Source: Candidatus Omnitrophota bacterium
GTDB lineage: Bacteria > Omnitrophota > Omnitrophia > Omnitrophales > Abzuiibacteriaceae
Assembly (NCBI GenBank): GCA_016206995.1
Contig: JACQQN010000041.1
Span: 1-5,553, forward strand
DNA length: 5,553 nucleotides
Direction of reading: 5' to 3'
In this document: positions 1-4,699 of the stretch, piece by piece
Layout of the letters: each line of letters begins with the position of its first letter
How positions within the stretch are numbered: position 1 is the first letter of the stretch
Made by a program: the position numbers and the translations under genes
Notes under the pieces: model-generated
The model's database searches: none
What the model was told of the DNA's origin: nothing
What the model saw: the letters and a program-made list of their open reading frames with translations, nothing else

Positions 1-447
1 CGACAAATTTCCCGGATGAATATGAGAATGAAGCCTGATATTTTTTCGCGTCAAATCTTTAATGGTAATCGAGCGAAATTTAGAAATTAATTTCTCTCGC
101 GTTTTCCCCCAACTAGAATGAACCGAGCAAGGATTTTCGCTATTACAATGTGGCCGGCCTAGAATACATGTTTTGAATAAAGCATCACCATCTACCGCAG
201 TAATAATGGTTAATAGGGAAATTTTTTTAGGATCCTTTTTAAAACGATAGCCACCACCAGGCCCGTGTTTGCTCATGAAAACTCCTTGTTTCACGAGTGA
301 CTGAAATATTTTTCGGGTAAACCAAACCGGAATTCTTGCCTTTTGACAAATGTTGCTAATAGAAAAACCATGTTTGCATTCTTTTTGATCCATGCATGAC
401 AAAGCACGAATAACGTATTCACATCCCTTTGAATAAATTTGAAGCAT
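1..447 (-). CDS. Rrf2-family transcriptional regulator, probable Fe-S sensor (partial, C-terminus off the left edge)
   Basis: 149 codons are open from ATG at 447 to the window edge; the family is usually 140-165 residues, so only the tail is missing. Residues 1-85 read as the Rrf2 winged helix: start MLQIYSKGCEYVIRAL, recognition-helix segment around ARIPVWFTRKIF (37-48), wing motif GPGGGYRF (62-69), then a linker helix. Cysteines 94, 101 and 107 and His110 follow in the arrangement C-x6-C-x5-C-x2-H, close to the IscR/NsrR ligand set, so a [2Fe-2S] or [4Fe-4S] cluster is likely; which signal it senses (iron-sulfur status, NO, redox) cannot be told. Rrf2 proteins with clusters repress or activate Fe-S, nitrosative or cysteine genes. 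An AGGCGG Shine-Dalgarno lies 6 nt before the ATG. Target genes are not in the window; autoregulation through the upstream region is possible but unproven. Confidence 0.9.
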   Translation of the reverse strand, partial: MLQIYSKGCEYVIRALSCMDQKECKHGFSISNICQKARIPVWFTRKIFQSLVKQGVFMSKHGPGGGYRFKKDPKKISLLTIITAVDGDALFKTCILGRPHCNSENPCSVHSSWGKTREKLISKFRSITIKDLTRKNIRLHSHIHPGNLS

Positions 448-453
448 GTTTTG

Positions 454-459
454 CCGCCT
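454..459 (-). promoter_or_regulatory. Ribosome binding site of the Rrf2 regulator gene
   Basis: On the minus strand AGGCGG (5 of 6 matches to AGGAGG) lies 6 nt before the ATG at 447. It supports that ATG as the start, as does the canonical Rrf2 N-terminus that follows. Confidence 0.7.
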
Positions 460-517
460 GGTTAATAATGGACTTTGATATCCAATATTGAGTTTACATG
501 CGAAGCTATTTTGCGAC

Positions 518-533
518 TGTGACGGGCGTCACT
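518..533. promoter_or_regulatory. CRP/FNR-superfamily-like palindromic operator candidate
   Basis: TGTGA-N6-TCACT, with an exact inner inverted repeat GTGACG-GG-CGTCAC at 519-532. It matches 9 of 10 defined bases of the CRP consensus TGTGA-N6-TCACA and also resembles sites of other CRP/FNR-type regulators such as HcpR. It sits about 70-85 nt upstream of the Rrf2 start, where it could control that gene. The match is seen directly; the identity of the binding protein is inference, and one site can arise by chance. Confidence 0.35.
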
Positions 534-550
534 TATGTTTTGGGGAGCTT

Positions 551-577
551 AAAAACGTAAGATAGCAAAACCTTACG
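551..577 (-). terminator. Weak intrinsic terminator candidate downstream of tRNA-Cys
   Basis: On the minus strand CGTAAG (577-572) pairs with CTTACG (561-556) across a 10-nt loop, and the stem is followed at once by TTTTT (555-551). It lies downstream of tRNA-Cys and the 631-710 repeat and upstream of the Rrf2 gene, so it would insulate the regulator from tRNA transcription. The stem is short (6 bp, three of them GC pairs, plus a possible G-U), so the call is tentative. Confidence 0.4.
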
Positions 578-630
578 CCATCGTTGGGAATAGATTGTAA
601 GTAGAGTATCTAGATAGGATGAACATAAAC

Positions 631-710
631 GAGGCACGGGGGCGGCCCTGATTCTCATTAAACAAACACATTTATCATTGCATACGGAAATCAGGACAGT
701 CCCGTGCTTC
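631..710. repeat. 80-bp imperfect inverted repeat, REP/MITE-like
   Basis: The two ends are mirror-related in two blocks: GCACGGG (634-640) with CCCGTGC (701-707), and CCTGATT (647-653) with AATCAGG (689-695). They are separated by unmatched 6-nt and 5-nt segments, with a 35-nt AT-rich centre (654-688). The right half carries GACAGTCCCGTGC, which I recall from REP-like elements mobilised by RAYT-type transposases; this is from memory, not a search. The left half, GAGGCACGGGG at 631-641, also equals the 3' end of the adjacent tRNA-Cys gene (727-737), so a tRNA-derived origin is the alternative. Confidence 0.55.
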
Positions 711-724
711 AATATAAAAATTCA

Positions 725-799
725 TGGAGGCACGGGGCGGAATCGAACCGCCGTATAAGAGTTTTGCAGACTCCTGCCTTACCACTTGGCTACCGTGCC
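725..799 (-). tRNA. tRNA-Cys (anticodon GCA)
   Basis: The minus strand folds into a full cloverleaf of 75 nt including an encoded CCA (725-727). The acceptor stem is GGCACGG (799-793) with CCGTGCC (735-729), and the discriminator is U73 at 728, as is normal for Cys tRNAs. The D arm has GCC/GGC. The anticodon stem is GGAGT/ACTCT with loop CTGCAAA, giving anticodon GCA, which reads the Cys codons UGC and UGU. The T arm is GGCGG-TTCGATT-CCGCC. It lies between the lipoprotein terminator and a short inverted repeat. Its 3' end recurs at 631-645. Confidence 0.97.
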
Positions 800-812
800 G
801 TATTGAACTCAC

Positions 813-839
813 ATCATTTTGCACAAGAAAAATTTTCAA
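813..839 (-). promoter_or_regulatory. Possible promoter of tRNA-Cys
   Basis: On the minus strand TTGAAA (839-834) and AATGAT (818-813) are 15 nt apart and lie just before the tRNA 5' end at 799. The -35 is good (5 of 6); the -10 is only 4 of 6 and the spacing is short. Because a strong terminator lies upstream, some promoter is needed here. Confidence 0.3.
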
Positions 840-840
840 T

Positions 841-875
841 GAAACAAAACGGGGATAGACTCATCGTCTATCCCC
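841..875 (-). terminator. Intrinsic terminator of the lipoprotein gene
   Basis: A perfect 10-bp stem, GGGGATAGAC (851-860) with GTCTATCCCC (866-875), closes a 5-nt loop. Read on the minus strand it is followed by the T-rich stretch GTTTTGTTTC (850-841). It lies 32 nt beyond the lipoprotein stop codon. On the plus strand the following bases are not T-rich, so it acts mainly in the minus direction. Confidence 0.85.
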
Positions 876-907
876 TAAAACTACTTTGTTAAATTGATAA
901 CAACGCA

Positions 908-1375
908 TTAACGCAGATATTTCAACTGCTCGCCAGTGCGCGGATCCACTTGATATGACTCTGGAAAAGTTTCTCCAGTGCGCGGATTATATTTTGTACG
1001 AAGCTCCTGCTGAGGAGGTGGAGTCGGCGTTTGTTGAACTTGTGGCTGCGCGTATTGTGGCGCGTAACCTTGTTGCTGATACTGCTGCGTCATCATTTCT
1101 TGACGCATTTCCTGTTTGATATTTTCTTTCTGACGGCGCTGACCTTCCCCAATCAAAGCGCCAGCAAGCGCACCCGCTCCTGCACCAATGGCAGTGCCGG
1201 CACCTGCGTGACCTGTTTGACTACCAATAATCGCACCTAAACCAGCTCCTATCCCACCACCACCCAGCAATCCGGCTTCTCTTTCCGATAAACCACCGGG
1301 ATTACTAGGACTTGCACAACCCGCCAAAATAAATGCAACCATCGATACTGAAAGCACTGAAACATTTCTTCTCAT
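908..1375 (-). CDS. Glycine-zipper lipoprotein
   Basis: 155 residues. Residues 1-19 form a signal peptide with positive MRR start, hydrophobic core and lipobox L17-A18-G19-C20, so Cys20 should be lipidated; residue 21 is Ala, with no Asp sorting signal at +2, which would favour the outer membrane. Residues 35-76 are a glycine zipper with spaced Gly in GxxxG-like pattern, as in the YMGG/Rick_17kDa-type lipoprotein families; these segments may insert in or oligomerise at membranes. Residues 79-98 are charged and Gln-rich, 98-123 are Gln/Pro-rich, and the tail holds two copies of the motif PRTGE (131-135, 145-149). AGGAGG lies 5 nt before the ATG. It is monocistronic by appearance: own promoter at 1445-1472 and a strong terminator downstream. 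Precise function is unknown. Confidence 0.85.
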   Translation of the reverse strand: MRRNVSVLSVSMVAFILAGCASPSNPGGLSEREAGLLGGGGIGAGLGAIIGSQTGHAGAGTAIGAGAGALAGALIGEGQRRQKENIKQEMRQEMMTQQYQQQGYAPQYAQPQVQQTPTPPPQQELRTKYNPRTGETFPESYQVDPRTGEQLKYLR

Positions 1376-1444
1376 AATTTCCTCCTTTAAAGTCTTCAGA
1401 TCAAACCAGTTATCAAAAATAATTGCTCTAAAATTTAGACGTTT

Positions 1445-1472
1445 ATTTTAACCGAAGGTGTCAAAAATTCAA
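1445..1472 (-). promoter_or_regulatory. Sigma-70-type promoter of the lipoprotein gene
   Basis: On the minus strand TTGAAT (1472-1467) and TAAAAT (1450-1445) are separated by 16 nt; the -10 matches TATAAT at 5 of 6 positions. It lies in the 105-bp gap between coaB and the lipoprotein start, giving a leader of roughly 60 nt. A second TTGACA overlaps the spacer (1462-1457 region) but lacks a well-spaced -10. Confidence 0.5.
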
Positions 1473-1480
1473 CTTCTTTC

Positions 1481-2134
1481 CTACATTCCTCTTCTTTTCA
1501 ATTCCTGCAAAGCCAAGGAGATCAGATAACGTGCAAAAGACCGTTTGCTTCGGCGCGTGATCTTTATCTTGCGAAGCTCGCGATCGATCATAAGTACCGT
1601 CACTTGATTCTTGCCAAACGGGTTATGAGAGGGGCTGTAATGATTTGCGACAATCCAATCTAAGTTTTTTTCGTGCAGTTTTCGAATCGCGTTTTGTTCT
1701 AAATGCTCTGTCTCAAGGCAGAATCCGATGGCGAGTTGGTGCTTTTTTTTATTGGCCGCTACCGATTTCAAAATATCATCTGTTCGTTTAAGAAGCACGT
1801 TTCGCTTGTGAATCCGTTTAATTTTATGCACGTTTCGATGAACCGGTGTGTAATCACAAACAGCGGCTGTCATAATCAATGCGTTTGATTTTGGAAAATA
1901 CTTTTTGACAGCTGCTTCCATTTGCTTTGCACTCACCACGGGTATGAAACGAACATGACCAGGCGGCTTCAGGGCGGTAGGCCCACTAATCAATGTGACA
2001 GAATAATTTCTTCGTGCGGCCGTGCGGGCAAGTTCATAACCCATCTCACCGGTCGAGAGATTTGAAAGAAACCGAACCGGATCCAGCATCTCACGAGTGG
2101 GGCCGGCTGTAATCAAAATGTGGGGACGTTTCAT
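1481..2134 (-). CDS. coaB: Phosphopantothenate-cysteine ligase (CoaB domain, stand-alone ORF)
   Basis: CoaB joins cysteine to 4'-phosphopantothenate with CTP (or ATP in some stand-alone forms), the second of the five CoA-synthesis steps. The 217 residues match a CoaB domain: ITAGPTREMLDPVRFLSN (8-25) with the conserved Asn25 that corresponds to the acyl-cytidylate-stabilising Asn of E. coli CoaBC, STGEMG (27-32), AAVCDY (90-95), KIK (104-106) containing the catalytic Lys equivalent, DDIL (119-122), IGFCLET (136-142) and IVAN (161-164). Most bacteria fuse it behind CoaC. Here it follows coaC in the same frame after one TGA and 22 sense codons. No Shine-Dalgarno is visible before ATG 2134, so translation by read-through or coupling is possible. 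Stop is TAG. Confidence 0.9.
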   Translation of the reverse strand: MKRPHILITAGPTREMLDPVRFLSNLSTGEMGYELARTAARRNYSVTLISGPTALKPPGHVRFIPVVSAKQMEAAVKKYFPKSNALIMTAAVCDYTPVHRNVHKIKRIHKRNVLLKRTDDILKSVAANKKKHQLAIGFCLETEHLEQNAIRKLHEKNLDWIVANHYSPSHNPFGKNQVTVLMIDRELRKIKITRRSKRSFARYLISLALQELKRRGM

Positions 2135-2200
2135 AAGATAGTCATCAGGAGTAAGTGGTGGTAGTAATTTTTCAAAGCTTTTCCAACAAAAATAATTTTC

Positions 2201-2773
2201 TCACTTACGACTTAAAACTGAACAAACGCTTTCTAAAATTGCTTGATTCTCAGGGATATGGCCCATGCCTTCCCGACCACAAACAAGGTTTCCCTTAACA
2301 GGCTCCACAAAGTGATACCCAATTGATTTAAGCTTTGCGATATTTTCCTTCGTGACAGGATGTGCAAACATGTTGTCATTCATCGCTGGCACTACCAAAA
2401 CTTTAGCACGGGATGCGAGCACGGTAGAAGTCACAATATCATCAGCCATTCCGTTGGCAAGCCGGGCAATGATATTTGCGGAAGCAGGACAAATCAAAAC
2501 AAGGTCGGCTTTGTCAGCAAGCGTGGTGTGAAGCACCGACCAATCTGTTAGCTCTGAAAAAGGATCTGCGTAGACGGGATGTCCGCTCAGCGCATGAAAA
2601 GTCAGGCTGGACACAAACTGCTGAGCTGACTTGGTCATCAAACAAAAAACGTCTGCCCCTTCTTCTTTTAAATCACGCAGGAGATCACAAGATTTATAAA
2701 GAGCAATACTCCCGCTCAAGCAAAGAAGGATGGTCTTTTTAGGTAATCGTTTTGCAATCCGTTTCTTGACCAT
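2201..2773 (-). CDS. coaC: Phosphopantothenoylcysteine decarboxylase (CoaC domain, stand-alone ORF)
   Basis: CoaC is an FMN flavoprotein that decarboxylates phosphopantothenoylcysteine to 4'-phosphopantetheine, using the product of CoaB. The 190 residues carry the HFCD-family signatures: LSGSIALYKS (19-28), the catalytic His82 in the segment LHTTLADKADL, PASANIIARLANGMADD (96-112), PAMN with Asn132 (129-132), and LVCGREGMGH (163-172) with the catalytic Cys165 of the substrate-recognition clamp. The ATG at 2773 has AAGGA about 6 nt upstream and starts 9 nt after the rpoZ stop, which points to one transcript. The ORF ends in TGA (2203-2201), directly in frame with coaB; removing that codon would give a 430-residue CoaBC, close to the size of fused homologues (E. 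coli about 406). It is the only complete gene here ending in TGA. Confidence 0.92.
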   Translation of the reverse strand: MVKKRIAKRLPKKTILLCLSGSIALYKSCDLLRDLKEEGADVFCLMTKSAQQFVSSLTFHALSGHPVYADPFSELTDWSVLHTTLADKADLVLICPASANIIARLANGMADDIVTSTVLASRAKVLVVPAMNDNMFAHPVTKENIAKLKSIGYHFVEPVKGNLVCGREGMGHIPENQAILESVCSVLSRK

Positions 2774-2782
2774 AAGCTTTCC

Positions 2783-3001
2783 TTAGTCTTTATCTTTCGT
2801 GAGTGATTTGAATCCGGTAAGTTCAAAACGAACTTTTCCTTTACCCAGTTCTTCAAGCGCGATGGTGGAAATCTTCTTTGATTTGGTTTGAATGAGTGGT
2901 TGCGCACCATTAGTCAACTCATTCGCGCGGCCTGCCGCACAAATCACCAATCCGTAAAGACTTTTTGTTTCCTTTGTTAAATCCTCGAGTGACACTGCCA
3001 T
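2783..3001 (-). CDS. rpoZ: DNA-directed RNA polymerase omega subunit
   Basis: Omega binds the beta' subunit, helps RNA polymerase assembly and forms part of the ppGpp site in proteobacterial enzymes. The 72-residue product aligns by eye with the omega core: SLYGLVICAAGRANELTNG (14-32), equivalent to the NRFELVLVAAKRARQL-type segment, then AQPLIQTKSKK (33-43) and the ALEELGKGKV (48-57) motif. It is shorter than E. coli omega (91) but within the family range. The start is fixed by AGGAGG at 3014-3009, 7 nt before the ATG. It lies 38 nt after gmk and 9 nt before coaC, the gene order gmk-rpoZ-coaBC seen in many bacteria, which supports the call. Confidence 0.9.
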   Translation of the reverse strand: MAVSLEDLTKETKSLYGLVICAAGRANELTNGAQPLIQTKSKKISTIALEELGKGKVRFELTGFKSLTKDKD

Positions 3002-3008
3002 AAATTTT

Positions 3009-3014
3009 CCTCCT
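3009..3014 (-). promoter_or_regulatory. Ribosome binding site of rpoZ
   Basis: Perfect AGGAGG on the minus strand, 7 nt before the rpoZ ATG. It gives omega independent translation within the operon and fixes the start of this short gene. Confidence 0.8.
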
Positions 3015-3039
3015 AGTTAAAAATCATGATTGAATAACA

Positions 3040-3615
3040 TTATTTCACGTATAAAAACCGATCAAGCCGCCTTACCGCTTCCTTTAAATTACGGTTGATG
3101 ATAACACAATTGTACTCATGACGCGCCTTCATTTCATCTTTTGCGAAACGAAGACGCTTTTCAATCTCAGACTTTGAATCTGTCTTTCTCTTAAGAAGCC
3201 GTTCCTTAAGGACGCGCTCTGAAGGCGGCATCACAAAAATAGTGACAATCGGAAGCCTTCGACTAAATCGACGCATAATTTTTCGCATTCCTTGGACATC
3301 AATTGCCAAAATAACATCCAAACCTTTCTCAATCGCTTGAAAGCAAAACGTTTTGGAAGTCCCATAAAAATAGTCAAAAACTCGCGCCCATTCAAGAAAA
3401 AAACCTTGCCGCCGCTTTCTCAAGAAATCAGCACGCGGAATAAAGTGATATTCAATACCATTCTGCTCACTGGGCCGCGGCGAGCGCGTCGTATACGAAA
3501 TGGACCGCTTAACTTCTGGACGAAGCTGAAGCCATTTTTCAATCATCGTCGTCTTACCGCCGCCGGAAGGCGCCGACAAAATAATCAACCTTCCCTTTTC
3601 TCGAAAGTGCTCCAA
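3040..3615 (-). CDS. gmk: Guanylate kinase (TTG start)
   Basis: Phosphorylates GMP to GDP with ATP, feeding GTP, dGTP and (p)ppGpp pools in the cytosol. The 191 residues hold the P-loop APSGGGKTT (15-23), the GMP-binding stretch SYTTRSPRPSEQNGIEYHF (40-58) with Arg44, Arg47 and Tyr56, FLEWARV (73-79) with Glu75, YGT (84-86), DVQG (106-109), the lid region PPSERVLKERLLKR (130-143) and INRNL (173-177). Length is normal (E. coli 207). The best start is TTG at 3615: GAGGGA lies 8 nt upstream, an in-frame TGA sits a few codons further up, and no ATG or GTG is available before the P-loop. The weak start codon may lower expression. It lies 48 nt after yicC and 38 nt before rpoZ. Confidence 0.93.
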   Translation of the reverse strand: MEHFREKGRLIILSAPSGGGKTTMIEKWLQLRPEVKRSISYTTRSPRPSEQNGIEYHFIPRADFLRKRRQGFFLEWARVFDYFYGTSKTFCFQAIEKGLDVILAIDVQGMRKIMRRFSRRLPIVTIFVMPPSERVLKERLLKRKTDSKSEIEKRLRFAKDEMKARHEYNCVIINRNLKEAVRRLDRFLYVK

Positions 3616-3663
3616 CCTTTTATTCCCTCAAATTGATTGATGCAAGCTAAGTATTCGAATGAC

Positions 3664-4539
3664 TTAGACAATGTTTTGAATTTGCTCGCGAATTTTTTCA
3701 AGCTCACTTTTGATACGAACAACGTCTGTTGAAATATGAAAATCCTGTGCTTTGGCAGACATGGTGTTGACTTCGCGTTGGATTTCTTGAACGATAAATT
3801 CAAGTTTCCGGCCCGCTTCTCCATTCCCTAGAATTGCTTTCAGAAGCGAATCCACATGATGTTTCGCCCGTACCAGTTCTTCAGTAATATCCGAACGCTC
3901 TGCCTGAAGAGCAACTTCACGTGCCAACCGATCAGGATCTAGTTTCAAATTCTCCACAAGCGACTCAAGTTTCTTCGTGAGTTGTTCTTGATAACGTGCT
4001 GGGCTTCCTTCGCAACGCGCTTCGATTGTGTGAAGAGCTGTTTTAATTTGGTGAATGCGCTTTGACAAATCCTTTGCGATGAGACGTCCCTCGATCACTC
4101 GCATCGTAAGTAGTTTCTTGATCGCATTTTGGGCTGCTTCTTTTAAGATTGCTTGATAACGTTTAGAAAAATCTCTTTTTTCTACTGTAAAAAGATTGGG
4201 AAGCATCATTAATTCGCGAATCCCAACTTGACCTTGAAGGTGGTGCCGGCGTGCAATTGTTTTCAGTGTCTTGAGATAAAATTTTAGCTTTTCGAGATCA
4301 ACCTTAAGCTTTTCACCTGAGGTTTTCTCATTGGCCAGCGTCGCATTGACGGTTACTTTCCCGCGGCGGATACACGCTTCAACCATTTTTTGGATATCTG
4401 CTTCAAAGCTCGAAAAAGTCCCTGGAAGACGTATGGAACAATCCAAGAACCGATGATTGATAGAACGAATCTCAACGGTCCAGCGATAAGACCCAACACC
4501 CGCTGTTGCGCGACCGAAACCCGTCATGCCCTCGATCAT
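3664..4539 (-). CDS. yicC: YicC/YloC family protein (putative endoribonuclease)
   Basis: First gene of the yicC-gmk-rpoZ-coaC-coaB cluster. 291 residues, normal for the family. N-terminal YicC-like domain: MIEGMTGFGRA (1-11), VEIRSINHRFLD (22-33), RLPG (37-40), RRGKVTV (58-64). C-terminal DUF1732: ERSDITEELVRAKHH (214-228), GRKLEFIVQEIQREVNT (243-259), SAKAQDFHIS (261-270) and KSELEKIREQIQN (277-289). E. coli YicC has been reported to act in RNA decay as an endoribonuclease; substrates here are unknown. I chose ATG 4539 over GTG 4548 because AAGGTG lies 6 nt before the ATG, the GTG is inside that Shine-Dalgarno, and M-I-x-x-MTGFGRA is the usual family start. The DUF370/RemA gene often found between yicC and gmk is absent. 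Confidence 0.93.
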   Translation of the reverse strand: MIEGMTGFGRATAGVGSYRWTVEIRSINHRFLDCSIRLPGTFSSFEADIQKMVEACIRRGKVTVNATLANEKTSGEKLKVDLEKLKFYLKTLKTIARRHHLQGQVGIRELMMLPNLFTVEKRDFSKRYQAILKEAAQNAIKKLLTMRVIEGRLIAKDLSKRIHQIKTALHTIEARCEGSPARYQEQLTKKLESLVENLKLDPDRLAREVALQAERSDITEELVRAKHHVDSLLKAILGNGEAGRKLEFIVQEIQREVNTMSAKAQDFHISTDVVRIKSELEKIREQIQNIV

Positions 4540-4545
4540 TGCAAA

Positions 4546-4551
4546 CACCTT
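4546..4551 (-). promoter_or_regulatory. Ribosome binding site deciding the yicC start
   Basis: AAGGTG on the minus strand, 6 nt before ATG 4539. The alternative GTG start at 4548 lies within this site. The site is part of the perfect palindrome ACCTTAAGGT (4547-4556), and TATAAC, a possible -10, lies directly upstream (minus strand), though no -35 at proper spacing is clear. Confidence 0.6.
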
Positions 4552-4592
4552 AAGGTTATAGGATGATTCTTAGTGAGATACCGCTAACAAGA

Positions 4593-4699
4593 CTAAGAGC
4601 GTCTAACAAAAGTGTCATCCTGAGGCGTTAGCCGAAGGATCTACGAACGCAGATTCTTCGCTTCGCTCAGAATGACAAGATTTTGTTAGGTGCTCTTAG
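4593..4699. repeat. Compound palindromic intergenic repeat
   Basis: Three nested pairs of arms: CTAAGAGC (4593-4600) with GCTCTTAG (4692-4699); TAACAAAA (4604-4611) with TTTTGTTA (4681-4688); and TGTCATCCTGAG (4613-4624) with CTCAGAATGACA (4666-4677, one G-U mismatch). The inner stem continues through GAAGGATCT (4634-4642) with AGATTCTTC (4651-4659) around an 8-nt loop. The motif GTCATYCTGAG...GAAGRATCT is one I recognise, from memory, as a recurrent palindromic intergenic repeat in many bacterial genomes. The left arm carries a small inserted palindrome, GGCGTTAGCC (4624-4633). A further CTAACAA copy lies just outside at 4584-4590. It sits between the 5' ends of yicC and the plus-strand gene, so it is not a simple gene-end terminator. 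Confidence 0.75.

Noticed and set aside
607..616. Perfect 10-bp palindrome TATCTAGATA
   Set aside because: Short, AT-rich and not placed at a promoter of a visible gene; expected by chance in intergenic DNA.
704..892. Plus-strand 62-codon open frame
   Set aside because: It runs antisense through tRNA-Cys and the terminator hairpin, has no ribosome binding site and resembles no protein.
1031..1240. Plus-strand 69-codon frame opposite the lipoprotein gene
   Set aside because: It is a shadow of the lipoprotein coding sequence. The minus-strand frame has a signal peptide, lipobox, ribosome binding site, promoter and terminator.
2201..2203. TGA as a reassigned sense codon (alternative genetic code) or selenocysteine
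   Set aside because: Trp is encoded by TGG where checked in coaC, gmk and yicC, no other gene has an internal TGA, and no SECIS-like hairpin was recognised. One codon is not enough evidence.
4546..4548. GTG start for yicC, three codons upstream of the chosen ATG
   Set aside because: The GTG lies inside the AAGGTG ribosome binding site, and the family's usual N-terminus begins at the ATG.
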